Counted from the stretch's first letter, positions 1-9,671 are shown. The stretch is 64,000 bases of DNA from Erythrobacter sp. WG (GCF_026586795.1 NZ_JAPFGY010000005.1:62001-126000); one strand, 5' to 3'. Made by a program: numbers and translations. The notes: a model not told the origin generated them from the letters alone.

Positions 1-729
1 GGTGAGGCCGAGATCATTGTCGACCAGCTGCACCAGCGTGTGCAGGCTCGTCCCGATCATCGCCGCGCTCGCCCGCAATTCGGCGCGGCTGCACGCGGCG
101 AGCGCGTGGTCGCGCAGGCAATGCCCGTCCTCGAGCAGCAGCAGCCGCCCGGTGTCGATCATCTCAGGCGGAACGCTCGCCGGAGGATCGCGCGGATCAT
201 CCTTGGGGAAGGCGATGAACAGGCGGTCCTCGGCGATCTGCGCGATCGCGGCATCCCCGGTGTCGAAGGGCAGCGCCAGCAGCACGCAATCGACCCGCCC
301 GTGGGAGAGGGATTCGAGCGCGTCCTGGCTGGTCTCCTCGCGCAGCATAAGTTTCAGGTCCGGCCGCTCGCGCTTCAGGCGCGGCAGGATGCGCGGCAGC
401 AGGAAGGGGGCGATGGTGGGGATGACGCTCATGCGCAGCTCGCCGGACAGGGGCTTGCCCGATGCCTGGACGAGGTCAGCGAGCTCCTCCGCCTCGCGCA
501 GCAGCCGGTTGGCCTTGGCGACCACCTGCTCGCCCAATGCCGTGAACCGCACCACCCGGCGCGAGCGTTCGACCAGCGTGACGCCGAGCAGGGATTCGAG
601 CTCGCGGATCCCCGCCGACAGCGTCGATTGCGAGACGAAGCTCGCATCGGCCGCCTTGCCGAAATGCCCGTGCTCGTGAAGCGCTACGAGGTATTGCAAC
701 TGCTTGATGGTGGGGAGGTAGGTGGACAC
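1..729 (-). CDS. oxyR: OxyR-type LysR-family peroxide sensor (3' end cut by window edge)
   Basis: LysR-type transcriptional regulator; the first 243 residues are present and the C-terminus runs off the window. The GTG start at 729 gives MSTYLPTIKQLQYLVALHE, followed by a LysR winged helix-turn-helix (about residues 1-60). The redox centre is directly visible: the segment LEDGHCLRDHALAAC carries Cys204 and Cys213, nine residues apart like Cys199/Cys208 of E. coli OxyR, in the same sequence context. Family knowledge: the disulfide formed by peroxide turns OxyR into an activator of catalase and peroxidase genes. No catalase is adjacent; katE lies about 30 kb away. The OxyR call rests on the Cys pair and is strong. 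Confidence 0.9.
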   Translation of the reverse strand, partial: MSTYLPTIKQLQYLVALHEHGHFGKAADASFVSQSTLSAGIRELESLLGVTLVERSRRVVRFTALGEQVVAKANRLLREAEELADLVQASGKPLSGELRMSVIPTIAPFLLPRILPRLKRERPDLKLMLREETSQDALESLSHGRVDCVLLALPFDTGDAAIAQIAEDRLFIAFPKDDPRDPPASVPPEMIDTGRLLLLEDGHCLRDHALAACSRAELRASAAMIGTSLHTLVQLVDNDLGLT

Positions 730-734
730 TCAAA

Positions 735-853
735 TCCTCCCCGGCACGGGGAGGGGGACCACCGAAGGTGGTGGAGGGGCGGGCAACGCTTGCGGGAAGG
801 AGGCTCGCCCCCCCACCATGCTGCGCATGGTCCCCCTCCCCTGAAAGGGAGGA
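735..853. repeat. Intergenic palindromic repeat pair (REP-like)
   Basis: Between oxyR and rnd lie two imperfect inverted copies of a GC-rich unit: a left unit (735-780, starting TCCTCCCCGGCACGGGGAGG) and a right unit (about 807-853, ending CCTGAAAGGGAGGA). Each can fold on itself and they can also pair with each other. Units of this look are scattered between genes in sphingomonad genomes (general knowledge, not checked here). It probably forms the boundary between the two leftward genes. Confidence 0.6.
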
Positions 854-869
854 TTGGCGGCGCGCACCC

Positions 870-2078
870 TCACTCCGCCGCCAGCGATGCCGAAGGGGCA
901 GGCGCGGGCACCACGTCGTCGATATGGGTCATCTTGAGCCTGCCCTTCTCGACCGCGAAGGCGAGCTTGCCCTCGACCAGATCGAGGGCATCCTTGCCGA
1001 ACACCTCGTAGCGCCAGCCCTCGAGCACCGACAGCTTGCGCACCCCGGCGGCGAGCGCCTCCATCTCGTCGGCGCGGGTGAGGAGGCGCGGGGCGACATC
1101 GATCTCGCGCGCGCGGATCTTGAGGAGGAGCTTGAGGAGATCGGCCACCAGCGCGCCTTCCTTGCCGAGCGGGGCGCCCTGCTTGATCTTCTCGGGCATC
1201 TCGTCCTTGGGCAGCGGCTCGGCGTCCGCCAGCACGCGCATCAACCGCTTGCCGATATCATTGTCCTTCCATGCGGCCGAAAGCCCGCGCACCTTGGCGA
1301 GATCGGCCTGCGCCTTGGGCGGGTGGCTGGCGATGTCGGCCAGCGTCTCGTCGCGCATGATCCGGCCACGCGGGATGTTCTTGTGCTGCGCCTCGCTCTC
1401 ACGCCAGGCGGCGAGCGCCTTCATCCGCCCGAGCACCTGCGGATTGCGGCCCGGCTGTCGGATGCGCTTCCACGCGACATTGGGATCGGTGAGATAATTG
1501 GCCGGGTCCGCCAGCTTCTCCATCTCCGCATCGAGCCACACGCCGCGCCCGGTCTTGATCAGCTTTTTCAAGATCTTGGGGAAGATACCTGCCAGATGCG
1601 TGACGTCGCCGATGGCATATTCGATCTGCCGGTCGGTGAGCGGGCGGCGGCTCCAGTCGGTAAAGCGCGCGCCCTTGTCGATGGTAAGGCCGACCCAGGT
1701 TTCGACGAGGTTGGCATAGCCGATCTGTTCAGACTGGCTGATCGCCATCATTGCGATCTGGGTGTCGAATATGGGGTGCGGGGTCTTGCCCGTCATGTTG
1801 ACGATGATTTCGACATCCTGCCCGCCTGCGTGGAAGACCTTGAGGACGTCTTCGTTATTCGTCAGCAGTTCCAGCAGCGGCGTCAGATCGATCCCGTCCG
1901 CCATCGGATCGATCGCGGCGGCCTCTTCGGTATTGGCGATCTGCACCAGGCACAGCTCGGGCCAATAGGTGTTCTCGCGCATGAATTCTGTGTCGACCGC
2001 GACGAAATCGGACTGGGCGAGACGCGCGCAGAGGTCGGCAAGGGCCTCGGTGGTGGTGATCAGCGGGTGGATCTTCAT
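870..2078 (-). CDS. rnd: Ribonuclease D
   Basis: 3'-5' exoribonuclease of the DEDD superfamily that trims tRNA 3' ends; 402 aa, close to the usual ~375-400. The catalytic set is visible: D29 and E31 in VAVDTEF (Exo I), D88 in HAGGQD (Exo II), Y154 and D158 in YAIGD (Exo III, DEDDy type). An HRDC region follows (about 205-290). The frame is open further upstream, but the ATG at 2078 is chosen because it starts MKIHPLITT directly before the Exo I domain and the upstream extension is uncharacteristic. It is divergent from aspS and in the same direction as oxyR. Confidence 0.95.
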   Translation of the reverse strand: MKIHPLITTTEALADLCARLAQSDFVAVDTEFMRENTYWPELCLVQIANTEEAAAIDPMADGIDLTPLLELLTNNEDVLKVFHAGGQDVEIIVNMTGKTPHPIFDTQIAMMAISQSEQIGYANLVETWVGLTIDKGARFTDWSRRPLTDRQIEYAIGDVTHLAGIFPKILKKLIKTGRGVWLDAEMEKLADPANYLTDPNVAWKRIRQPGRNPQVLGRMKALAAWRESEAQHKNIPRGRIMRDETLADIASHPPKAQADLAKVRGLSAAWKDNDIGKRLMRVLADAEPLPKDEMPEKIKQGAPLGKEGALVADLLKLLLKIRAREIDVAPRLLTRADEMEALAAGVRKLSVLEGWRYEVFGKDALDLVEGKLAFAVEKGRLKMTHIDDVVPAPAPSASLAAE

Positions 2079-2146
2079 GTCTACTTTTCGCGGTTGACGG
2101 GCGGAGTGCCGCCCTCGGGAGTGAACCCAGTTTGCGCCTGTCCCGC

Positions 2147-2175
2147 TTGACAAAGGGGCAGGCTTGCCCTGTTAG
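2147..2175 (+). promoter_or_regulatory. Sigma70-type promoter of aspS
   Basis: A perfect -35 box TTGACA (2147-2152) is separated by exactly 17 nt from a -10-like TGTTAG (2170-2175), about 75 nt upstream of the aspS start codon and correctly oriented. Seen in sequence; activity is inferred. Confidence 0.6.
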
Positions 2176-2252
2176 CGCGCCGACGGCGGAGCGAGGCTCC
2201 GAACGCGCCCGCGCGCCCTAGCGTCTTACCCGCGAACAGGACAAGAGTTTAG

Positions 2253-4049
2253 ATGCACCCCTACCGCACGCATACTTGCGCACAGCTTTCTTCGGATCAT
2301 GTGGGGGACACGGTCCGCCTGTCGGGCTGGATTCACCGCAAGCGCGATCACGGGGGCGTGCTGTTCGTCGACCTGCGCGATCATTACGGCATCACCCAGA
2401 TCGTCGCCGACAGCGACAGCCCGGCGCTGCCGGTGCTCGAGGGCCTGCGCGTCGAGAGCGTCGTCACCATCGAGGGCGAGGTCAAGGCGCGGGTGGCCGA
2501 GACGGTGAACGCCAACCTTGCGACAGGCGCGATCGAGGTCTTCGCCCGCGGCGTGACCGTGCAGAGCGCGGCCGAGGAGCTGCCCATGCCGGTCGCCGAC
2601 GAGCAGCCTTACCCCGAGGACATTCGCCTCAAGTACCGCTTCCTCGACCTGCGGCGCGAGACCTTGCACCGCAACATCATGACCCGTGTGGCGGTGATCG
2701 CCGACATGCGCGCGCGGATGAATGCGGCCGGTTTCAACGAGTTCTCGACGCCTATTCTCACCGCGTCTTCGCCCGAGGGCGCACGCGACTTCCTCGTGCC
2801 AAGCCGCATCCACGCGGGCAAGTTCTACGCGCTCCCCCAGGCGCCGCAGCAGTACAAGCAGCTGCTGATGGTCGCGGGCTTCGACCGCTATTTCCAGATC
2901 GCCCCCTGCTTCCGCGACGAGGACCCGCGCGCCGACCGTCTGCCGGGCGAGTTCTACCAGCTCGACCTCGAAATGAGTTTTGTGACTCAGGAAGAGGTGT
3001 GGGAGACGATGGAGCCCGTCATCCAGGGCACCTTTGCGGCGTTCGCTGGCGACAAGCAGGTCACGCCCGCCGGTGAGTTCCCGCGCATCCCGTATGACGA
3101 GGCGATGCTGAAGTATGGCTCGGACAAGCCCGACCTGCGCAACCCGCTGATCATCAGCGACGTCTCCTCGCACTTCACGCAGTCGGGCTTCGGCCTGTTC
3201 GAAAAGATCGTCGGCTCCGGCGGCGTGGTGCGCGTCATCCCCGCGCCCGCGACCCACGAGAAGAGCCGCAAGTTCTTCGACGACATGAACGACTGGGCGC
3301 GCAAGGAAGGCTATGCGGGCCTCGGCTATGTGACGCGCAAGGGCGGCGAGTTCGGCGGGCCGATCGCCAAGAACCACGGGCCCGAGCGGATGGCGGAACT
3401 CTATGCCGAATTGGGCCTCGGCGAGAACGACGGGTTGTTCTTCGCCGCGGGCAAGGAAGCCGACGCCGCCAAGTTGGCAGGCGCCGCGCGTATCCGCGTG
3501 GGCGAGGAACTGGGCCTCATCGACGAGAGCCGGTTCGAGCTGTGCTGGATCGTCGACTTCCCGTTCTACGAATGGAACGAGGACGAGAAGAAGGTCGACT
3601 TTTCGCACAACCCCTTCTCGATGCCGCAGGGCGGGATCGAGGCGCTGGAGGGGCAGGATCCGCTCACCATCAAGGCGTTCCAGTACGATCTCGTCTGCAA
3701 CGGCTATGAAATCGCCTCAGGCTCGATCCGCAACCACAAGCCCGAAACGATGGTGAAGGCCTTCGAGATCACGGGCCTCACCCAGGCGGATGTCGAGGAG
3801 CGCTTCGGCGGGATGTACCGCGCCTTCCAATACGGCGCGCCGCCGCACGGGGGCATGGCCGCAGGCGTCGACCGGATCATCATGCTGCTGTGCGGCGCTA
3901 GAAACTTGCGCGAGATCTCGCTCTTCCCGATGAACCAGCGCGCCGAGGACCTGCTGATGGGTGCTCCCAGCCCGGCCGAGCCGCGGGCGCTGCGCGAGCT
4001 GCACCTGCGCGTGGTCGAACCGCAGGCGAAGCCGGGGGCGGGCGCCTAG
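2253..4049 (+). CDS. aspS: Aspartate--tRNA(Asp/Asn) ligase
   Basis: Class II aminoacyl-tRNA synthetase, 598 aa (bacterial type, usual ~590). It starts [20 protein letters not shown] with the N-terminal OB-fold anticodon-binding domain (about 1-110: [20 protein letters not shown]). Class II motif 2 is [10 protein letters not shown] (about 217-226). The bacterial GAD insertion domain lies around 290-420. Motif 3 is near the C-terminus in [13 protein letters not shown]. It charges tRNA-Asp, and in organisms lacking AsnRS also tRNA-Asn through the amidotransferase route. The stop codon overlaps the stop of the converging downstream gene in CTAG (4046-4049). Confidence 0.97.
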   Translation: MHPYRTHTCAQLSSDHVGDTVRLSGWIHRKRDHGGVLFVDLRDHYGITQIVADSDSPALPVLEGLRVESVVTIEGEVKARVAETVNANLATGAIEVFARGVTVQSAAEELPMPVADEQPYPEDIRLKYRFLDLRRETLHRNIMTRVAVIADMRARMNAAGFNEFSTPILTASSPEGARDFLVPSRIHAGKFYALPQAPQQYKQLLMVAGFDRYFQIAPCFRDEDPRADRLPGEFYQLDLEMSFVTQEEVWETMEPVIQGTFAAFAGDKQVTPAGEFPRIPYDEAMLKYGSDKPDLRNPLIISDVSSHFTQSGFGLFEKIVGSGGVVRVIPAPATHEKSRKFFDDMNDWARKEGYAGLGYVTRKGGEFGGPIAKNHGPERMAELYAELGLGENDGLFFAAGKEADAAKLAGAARIRVGEELGLIDESRFELCWIVDFPFYEWNEDEKKVDFSHNPFSMPQGGIEALEGQDPLTIKAFQYDLVCNGYEIASGSIRNHKPETMVKAFEITGLTQADVEERFGGMYRAFQYGAPPHGGMAAGVDRIIMLLCGARNLREISLFPMNQRAEDLLMGAPSPAEPRALRELHLRVVEPQAKPGAGA

Positions 4050-5068
4050 GCGCCTTCCAGCCCGGCAAGGAAGGCCGCGACGTTGCGCCCCAGCGCCGCG
4101 ACGTCATAGCCGCCTTCCATCACCGTGACGGTGGGCAGCCCGAGCGTCGCCACCGCCGCACCGATGCGGTTCATGTCGTCGGTGGTCAGCGCGAAGTGCG
4201 AGATCGGGTCCTCGGCGAAGGTGTCCGCGCCGTAGCTGACGATCAGCGTCCGGGCGCCGAAGGCGGCGACGGCCTCCAGCGCCGTGCCGAGCGCCCCCTT
4301 GTAGCCCGCCCAGGTCGTCCCGCGCGGCAAGGGCAGGTTCATCGTCGCGCCCTCGCCATCGCCCGCGCCGCGCTCGTCGGCGTGGCCCCAGTAATAGGGG
4401 TAGTCCGTCGCCGGGTCGGCATGGATCGAGGCGAAGAACACGCCCCCGTCCTCCCAGAAGATGTCCTGCGTCCCGTTGCCGTGGTGGTAGTCGACATCGA
4501 GCACCGCCACCGGGCCCAGCCCCCGCGCCGCCGCCGCGCGGGCGGCGATGGCGGCGTTGTTCAAGTAGCAGTAGCCGCCGAAATAGTCCGCGCCTGCATG
4601 ATGCCCGGGCGGGCGGCACAGCGCAAAGGCGCGCTTCGCCTCGCCGCCGGCGACCGCCTCCAGCGCGCTCAGCGCCGCCTGCGCGCCGGCATAGGCCGCA
4701 CCCCATGTCCCGGCTGCGACAGGGGTTGCCGCATCGTAGCTGAACCGGCCGAGCTTCGCGTCGATTCGTTCGAGCGCCAGCGGCCGCCGTCCGCGCACCG
4801 GGAAGGTGTAGGGGATTGCATCGCCCTCGCGCCCCGCCGCCCGCCATTCGGCGTGCGCGCTTTCGAGGAAGGCGACGTAATCGGCATCGTGCACCGCCAG
4901 GATCGGGGCCAGCCCGTGATCCGCCGGCGCGCGCAGGGCCGCCGGGCCGAGTGCAGCGCGAATGGTCTCTAGCCGCGCGGGCGTTTCGGCATGGTCCATC
5001 CATCCCCCGTTGTGCAGTTCGCGCAGCGGGGCATGGGCGGTCTGGGCCGGTGAGCAGAAGGTCAGCAT
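4046..5068 (-). CDS. Histone deacetylase-like amidohydrolase
   Basis: Zinc-dependent deacetylase of the arginase/HDAC superfamily, 340 aa. Class II-like bacterial HDACs act on acetylated polyamines, acetoin-related compounds or unknown small molecules. Visible catalytic set: the His pair H156/H157 in [10 protein letters not shown], zinc ligands D193 and H195 in [10 protein letters not shown], and D282 in YGADTF. All expected residues are intact, so it should be active. The ATG at 5068 ([14 protein letters not shown]) places the start at the beginning of the fold; a longer open frame upstream lacks similarity. It converges on aspS with overlapping stops. The substrate is unknown. Confidence 0.88.
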   Translation of the reverse strand: MLTFCSPAQTAHAPLRELHNGGWMDHAETPARLETIRAALGPAALRAPADHGLAPILAVHDADYVAFLESAHAEWRAAGREGDAIPYTFPVRGRRPLALERIDAKLGRFSYDAATPVAAGTWGAAYAGAQAALSALEAVAGGEAKRAFALCRPPGHHAGADYFGGYCYLNNAAIAARAAAARGLGPVAVLDVDYHHGNGTQDIFWEDGGVFFASIHADPATDYPYYWGHADERGAGDGEGATMNLPLPRGTTWAGYKGALGTALEAVAAFGARTLIVSYGADTFAEDPISHFALTTDDMNRIGAAVATLGLPTVTVMEGGYDVAALGRNVAAFLAGLEGA

Positions 5069-5196
5069 GGCACGCCTCTCGCACGCGGTCCCGAGCGCTG
5101 GCAAGGGCCCGCCGCCATCCGTCGCAAGCCCGCTTGTTCTCGTCGCCAAATCCTGCAACTTTCCGCCCCCGAGGGCGCCGGAGAGGGGGATTTGCC

Positions 5197-6177
5197 ATGC
5201 GTTACGGTTTCGCGATCGGGCTCGCCGCTGCGGTGCTCGCAGGGACAGGGGCAGCCCATGCCGAGACCCTGCCGGTCGAGGGGATCTACGCCGCCAATGT
5301 CGATGCGCCCTCGCGCGCACGCAGCATCGCGCTCGGCGATTTCGCCGGGCGCGGGGGCGAGCGGCTCGCCTTCGCGATCGATTCCGCGTTGCGCTCCGCG
5401 ATCGTCGAGGGCCGCCCGTGGTTCGACATCACCTTCACCGCGCCGGCCTTTGGGGAACGCTACACCTATGACGGCGGCGCCGATCCGCGCGGGGGCGGGG
5501 TGGACGCGGTGATGCGCGGGATTGCCGACGTGACGTGGCGCGACGTCGATTCCGGGACCAAGGAGGTCGAGGAATGCGTCACCAAGAACGGTATCGGGAT
5601 GTGTACCGAGAAGAAGAAGGTGACCTACGCCTGCAGCACGCGCGAGCTGACCCTGCGGCCCGAGGTGCGGCTCGCCGCGCGCAGCGGGGAGCTGCTCTAC
5701 GCCAAGGGCGACACGCTCACCGCCAGCCGCCGCTTCTGCAAGGACGAGCGGACCCCGCCGCCGGTCGAGGCGATGGTCGAGGAGCTCGCCGGGCGCTTCG
5801 CGCTGCTGGTCCGCCGCGACATCGCGCCCCAGCAGCGCGCCGACGACATCCGCGTCTTCGAGGGGCGCGACGGCATCGCCAAGGACGACCGCGAGGCCTT
5901 CAAGGCGGCGGTGCGCCTCACCAAGACCGACATCGAAGGGGCCTGCCGCGCCTTCGCCGCGCTGGAGGAGAGAAACCCCGGCGATCCGTCGATCACCTTC
6001 AACCTCGGCCTGTGCCACGAAAGCGCAAGCGAGCTCCAGGAGGCCGCCGAGCAGTACCGCGCGGTGCTCGGCCTGCGGCGCGGCCGGATCGAGGCGCAGG
6101 CCGGGCTCGACCGCATCGCCTCGCGCCTGCGCGCCGAGCGGCAGATGGCGCTGCGCCCCGACCTTGCGCCGCGCTGA
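5197..6177 (+). CDS. Exported protein with C-terminal TPR-like region
   Basis: 326-aa protein with a clear signal peptide (MRYGFAIGLAAAVLAGTGAAHA, cleavage after about residue 22). The middle part contains paired cysteines (VEECVTKNGIGMC, TYACST, RRFC) that could form disulfides in the periplasm. The C-terminal ~80 residues (NPGDPSITFNLGLCHESASEL) resemble a tetratricopeptide repeat pair. The ATG at 5197 is preceded by GAGGGGGA. No specific family is recognised; a periplasmic or outer-membrane-associated role is inferred. The gene is divergent from the deacetylase and upstream of acpP. Confidence 0.75.
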   Translation: MRYGFAIGLAAAVLAGTGAAHAETLPVEGIYAANVDAPSRARSIALGDFAGRGGERLAFAIDSALRSAIVEGRPWFDITFTAPAFGERYTYDGGADPRGGGVDAVMRGIADVTWRDVDSGTKEVEECVTKNGIGMCTEKKKVTYACSTRELTLRPEVRLAARSGELLYAKGDTLTASRRFCKDERTPPPVEAMVEELAGRFALLVRRDIAPQQRADDIRVFEGRDGIAKDDREAFKAAVRLTKTDIEGACRAFAALEERNPGDPSITFNLGLCHESASELQEAAEQYRAVLGLRRGRIEAQAGLDRIASRLRAERQMALRPDLAPR

Positions 6178-6258
6178 CCTCATGCCCACTTGCGCATCAT
6201 CGCGCCCTTCTTTAGGGCGGGGGCGACTTATCTAACCCCAGTTTCAAGAGGGAATACC

Positions 6259-6495
6259 ATGAGCGATACTGCCGACCGGGTGGCCAAGATTGTCGTCGAG
6301 CACCTCGGCGTCGACGCGGCCCAAGTCACCCAGGAATCGAGCTTCATCGACGATCTCGGCGCCGACAGTCTCGACATCGTCGAGCTGGTGATGGCCTTCG
6401 AAGAGGAATTCGGCGTCGAGATCCCCGACGATGCGGCCGAGAAGATCACCACGGTCGGTGACGCCACCAAGTACATCGAAGAGCACAAGGGCTGA
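6259..6495 (+). CDS. acpP: Acyl carrier protein
   Basis: 78-aa carrier of fatty-acid intermediates. The 4'-phosphopantetheine attachment serine is S37 in the canonical [10 protein letters not shown] motif. The protein is acidic and helical with the usual AcpP length. The ATG at 6259 follows the ribosome site AAGAGGGA. It lies immediately upstream of fabF and mltG, the common alphaproteobacterial order acpP-fabF-mltG. Confidence 0.98.
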   Translation: MSDTADRVAKIVVEHLGVDAAQVTQESSFIDDLGADSLDIVELVMAFEEEFGVEIPDDAAEKITTVGDATKYIEEHKG

Positions 6496-6517
6496 TCTCG
6501 GCCTAAACCCCCGTAAG

Positions 6518-6603
6518 CCCTGAGCTTGTCGCAGGGCCGTCCCTGCTTGCTGCCATAGCGCTGGATGACATTGCGGGGCTTCGACAGGCTCAGCCCGAAC
6601 GGG
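6518..6603. repeat. Intergenic inverted repeat (CTGAGCTTGTCG / CGACAGGCTCAG)
   Basis: Between acpP and fabF are two oppositely oriented copies of a known sphingomonad-style dispersed element: CCTGAGCTTGTCGCAGGG at 6519-6536 and CTTCGACAGGCTCAGCCCG around 6579-6597. They can form a long stem in the transcript and may act as a processing or attenuation point between the two genes. The dispersed nature is general knowledge; only this one pair was noticed in the window. Confidence 0.55.
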
Positions 6604-6633
6604 TCTGGGCCTGTTGCTATTTCGGAGATTGCT

Positions 6634-7893
6634 ATGCGCCGTGTGGTTGTAACCGGTCTGGGCCTCGTCACCCCGCTGGGGGGCGATGTCGAGACGACCT
6701 GGGCAAACCTCATCGCCGGGGAAAGCGGGGCGGGGCCGATCACCCGTTTCGATGCCTCGAACCAGAAATGCACCATCGCCTGCGAGGTGAAGGGCAAGGA
6801 CCACCCCTGGGGCTTCGATCCCGACAAGCGGGTGGATCACAAGGTCCAGCGCCAGGTCGATCCCTTCATCGTCTACGGCATCGACGCCGCGGGTCAGGCG
6901 CTGGAAGACGCGGGCCTCACCGACATGAGTGAGGCCGAGAAGGAGCGCACCGGCTGCTCGATCGGATCGGGCATCGGCGGCCTTCCCGGCATCGAGATCG
7001 AGAGCGTCAACCTCCACGAACGCGGTCCGGGCCGGGTCTCGCCCCACTTCGTCCACGGGCGCCTCATCAACCTCATCACCGGGCAGGTGCAGATCAAGTA
7101 CGGCTTCATGGGTCCGAACCATGCGGTCGTGACCGCCTGCTCCACCGGCGCGCACTCGATCGGTGACGCGGCGCGCATGATCGCGATGGACGATGCCGAC
7201 ATCATGCTGGCGGGCGGGGCGGAATCGACCGTCAACCCGCTCGGCATCGCCGGTTTCGCCCAGGCGCGCGCGCTCAACATGAGCATGAACGACCGGCCCA
7301 AGGAAGCCAGCCGTCCCTATGACAAGAACCGTGACGGCTTCGTCATGGGCGAGGGCGCGGGCGTCGTCGTGCTCGAGGAATACGAGCGGGCCAAGGCGCG
7401 CGGCGCCAGGATCTACGCCGAGGTGACCGGCTACGGCCTGTCGGGCGATGCCTACCACGTCACCGCCCCGCACCCGGAAGGCCGGGGCGCGGAGCTGGCG
7501 ATGCGGATGGCGCTGAGGAAGGCGGGGCTTGGCCCGGGCGACATCGATTACGTCAACGCCCACGGCACCTCGACCATGGCCGACACGATCGAACTCGCCG
7601 CGGTCAAGCGTGTCCTGGGCGACGATCTCGGCGGGGCCTCGATGTCCTCGACCAAGAGCGCGATCGGGCACCTTCTTGGCGGTGCGGGCGCGGTCGAGGC
7701 GATCTTCTGCATCCTCGCGATGCGCGACGGAATCGTGCCGCCGACGCTCAACCTCCACGATCCCGACGAGGGCACCGAGGGCATCGACCTCGTGCCGCTG
7801 GTGGCGAAGAAGCGCGAGGTGCGTGCGGTGCTGAACAACTCCTTCGGCTTCGGCGGGACCAACGCCTCGCTGGTGATGCAGAAGCTCGACTGA
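6634..7893 (+). CDS. fabF: Beta-ketoacyl-ACP synthase II
   Basis: Condensing enzyme of fatty-acid elongation (malonyl-ACP + acyl-ACP to beta-ketoacyl-ACP), 419 aa. The Cys-His-His triad is present: C169 in VVTACSTGAH, H310 in NAHGTSTMADTIE, H346 in AIGHLLGGAG. The start MRRVVVTGLGLVTPLGG at 6634 is the classical KAS II N-terminus and follows CGGAGATT. The frame is open further upstream but contains the repeat, so that extension is rejected. Only 4 nt separate it from mltG. Confidence 0.97.
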   Translation: MRRVVVTGLGLVTPLGGDVETTWANLIAGESGAGPITRFDASNQKCTIACEVKGKDHPWGFDPDKRVDHKVQRQVDPFIVYGIDAAGQALEDAGLTDMSEAEKERTGCSIGSGIGGLPGIEIESVNLHERGPGRVSPHFVHGRLINLITGQVQIKYGFMGPNHAVVTACSTGAHSIGDAARMIAMDDADIMLAGGAESTVNPLGIAGFAQARALNMSMNDRPKEASRPYDKNRDGFVMGEGAGVVVLEEYERAKARGARIYAEVTGYGLSGDAYHVTAPHPEGRGAELAMRMALRKAGLGPGDIDYVNAHGTSTMADTIELAAVKRVLGDDLGGASMSSTKSAIGHLLGGAGAVEAIFCILAMRDGIVPPTLNLHDPDEGTEGIDLVPLVAKKREVRAVLNNSFGFGGTNASLVMQKLD

Positions 7894-7897
7894 TCCG

Positions 7898-8863
7898 ATG
7901 CGCCGCGCGCGGGCCCTGATCCTGCTGGTGGTGGGCCTCGCCATGGCGGGGCTGGTCGCAGGCTGGGTGCTGCTCGGCTCGGCGACGGTCGAGAAGGACA
8001 CCAGCTTCGTTATCCCGGCGGGCGCGTCGGTGGCGAGCGTCGCCGACAAGCTCGAGGCCGAGGGGCTGATTGCCTCGGCCTCCGGCTTCATGCTGCAGGC
8101 GCGCATCTTCGGCTCCGACGCGCCGATCCAGGCGGGCGAGTTCCTCTTGAAGCCGGGCATGAGCCAGGGCGACATCCTTGCCGCCTTCCAGTCGGGCGAC
8201 GTGATCCGCCGCTTTGTGACGATCCCCGAAGGAATGCCCTCGATCCTCGTCTGGGAGCGGCTGATGGCCGAGCCCCTGCTGACCGGGGAGGTGCCGGTCC
8301 CGCCGGAAGGCTCGATCCTGCCCGACACCTACGCCTTCGAGCGCGGCCAGTCGCGCGCCGAGCTGGTCGAGCAGATGCAGGCGGCGATGGACCGCGCGCT
8401 CGCCGAGGAATGGGCGAGGCGCAGCCCCCGCGTCGCCGTGCCGACGATGCGCGAGGCGCTGGTGCTCGCCTCGATCGTCGAGAAGGAGACCGGCAAGCCC
8501 GAAGAGCGGCGGATGGTCGCCGGGCTCTATTCGAACCGGGTGAAGTCGGGGATGAAGCTCCAGGCCGATCCGACGATCATCTACCCGATCACCAAGGGCA
8601 AGCCGCTCGGGCGCCGTATCCGCCAGTCGGAGATCGCGGCGGTCAACGGCTACAACACCTACACCCGCGTCGGTCTGCCCGAGGGGCCGATCACCAATCC
8701 GGGCCGGGCGAGCATCGCGGCGGTGATGAACCCGGAAGACACGGCCGCGCTGTTCATGGTCGCCGACGGGACCGGCGGGCACTGGTTCGCGAACACCCTC
8801 GCCGAGCACAACGCCAACGTCGCCAAGTGGTACGCGATCCGCCGCGAGCGGGGCGAGATGTGA
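7898..8863 (+). CDS. mltG: Endolytic murein transglycosylase MltG
   Basis: Inner-membrane-anchored YceG/MltG protein, 321 aa, that cuts nascent glycan strands and terminates peptidoglycan polymerisation. It has one N-terminal membrane helix (about 6-28), a LysM-like subdomain, then the catalytic YceG domain with ASIVEKETGKPEERR, whose first glutamate is the family catalytic residue, and LQADPTIIYPI. Most likely co-transcribed with fabF (4-nt gap). Confidence 0.95.
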   Translation: MRRARALILLVVGLAMAGLVAGWVLLGSATVEKDTSFVIPAGASVASVADKLEAEGLIASASGFMLQARIFGSDAPIQAGEFLLKPGMSQGDILAAFQSGDVIRRFVTIPEGMPSILVWERLMAEPLLTGEVPVPPEGSILPDTYAFERGQSRAELVEQMQAAMDRALAEEWARRSPRVAVPTMREALVLASIVEKETGKPEERRMVAGLYSNRVKSGMKLQADPTIIYPITKGKPLGRRIRQSEIAAVNGYNTYTRVGLPEGPITNPGRASIAAVMNPEDTAALFMVADGTGGHWFANTLAEHNANVAKWYAIRRERGEM

Positions 8864-8884
8864 TCGGCAGGGCGGGGCCTTGCG

Positions 8885-9415
8885 GTGGCTGATCCCTTCA
8901 TCCTCACCGCTGTCCTGCCGCCCGATCTCCAGGGTTTCGCCGAGGGGCTGCGCCGCGCCCATTTCCCGCCGGAGCGGAACCACCTCCACGCCCACGTCAC
9001 GCTGTTCCACGCCTTCGCGCCTGCGCTGCTCGAGGAGCTCACCGACTTCATCCCGAAGCTCGCCGCCGAGTTCGCCGCGCCGCTGGGGATGGTGAAGGGG
9101 GTGATGGACCTCGGCAAGGGCACGGCGATCGCGCTCGAGGCGCCCGAGCTCCTGTCCTTGCGCGCGCTCATCGCCGAGCACTTCCGCGGGAGCCTCACCG
9201 CCCAGGACCTCCACGAGCCGCGCCCGCACATCACCATCCAGAACAAGGTGACGAAGGAGGAGGCAAGGGCGCTTCAGCGGGGCCTTGCGCCGCTGCTCGC
9301 CCCGTGGATCGCCAAGGGCCGCTTCGCCTTCCCCGCGCTCGCGCTGCATCGTTACAAGGGCGGCCCTTGGGAGCACATCAAGACCTGCGCCTTCCGCGGC
9401 CGGGAGAGGGCTTGA
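8885..9415 (+). CDS. 2'-5' RNA ligase / cyclic phosphodiesterase-like protein
   Basis: 176-aa protein of the 2H phosphoesterase superfamily. The two His-x-Thr motifs are visible: HVTLFH (H38 region) and HITIQN near residue 118, the expected spacing for a ThpR-like two-lobed fold. Such enzymes hydrolyse 2',3'-cyclic or ligate 2'-5' phosphodiesters; the natural substrate is uncertain. It uses a GTG start 21 nt after mltG, with GGGGCCTTGCG as a weak ribosome site, and is probably the last gene of the acpP-fabF-mltG operon. Confidence 0.82.
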   Translation: MADPFILTAVLPPDLQGFAEGLRRAHFPPERNHLHAHVTLFHAFAPALLEELTDFIPKLAAEFAAPLGMVKGVMDLGKGTAIALEAPELLSLRALIAEHFRGSLTAQDLHEPRPHITIQNKVTKEEARALQRGLAPLLAPWIAKGRFAFPALALHRYKGGPWEHIKTCAFRGRERA

Positions 9416-9504
9416 CCCCGCGCGCCGGCGGCCCTAAGTGCCCGCCTCGCGCAGGGGACACCCGGCGCCGAATCCGGCAGGACGCACCGCCGGATGCCCC
9501 TTGG

Positions 9505-9581
9505 GGCGGAGTAGCTCAGCCGGTTAGAGCAGCGGAATCATAATCCGCGTGTCGGGGGTTCGAGTCCCTCCTCCGCTACCA
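9505..9581 (+). tRNA. tRNA-Met (anticodon CAT)
   Basis: 77 nt including encoded CCA. Acceptor GGCGGAG (9505-9511) pairs with CTCCGCT (9571-9577, with a G-U closing pair); D stem GCTC/GAGC; anticodon stem GCGGA/TCCGC with loop ATCATAA and anticodon CAT at 9539-9541; T arm GGGGG-TTCGAGT-CCCTC. A CAT anticodon could mean elongator Met or lysidine-modified Ile2; the overall sequence fits elongator Met better, and it is not an initiator because the G1-U72 pair and D arm differ. Its 3' end appears to have served as an integration site (copies at 17234-17279 and, weakly, 40922-40944). Confidence 0.92.
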
Positions 9582-9671
9582 CTCTTCTCCCCGGTGGATG
9601 GCTCAACGATCTGATCGCGTCCACCTGCGGGACGCCTTCGACGGCGGGATCGACCGGTCGGGCCGGCAGTG

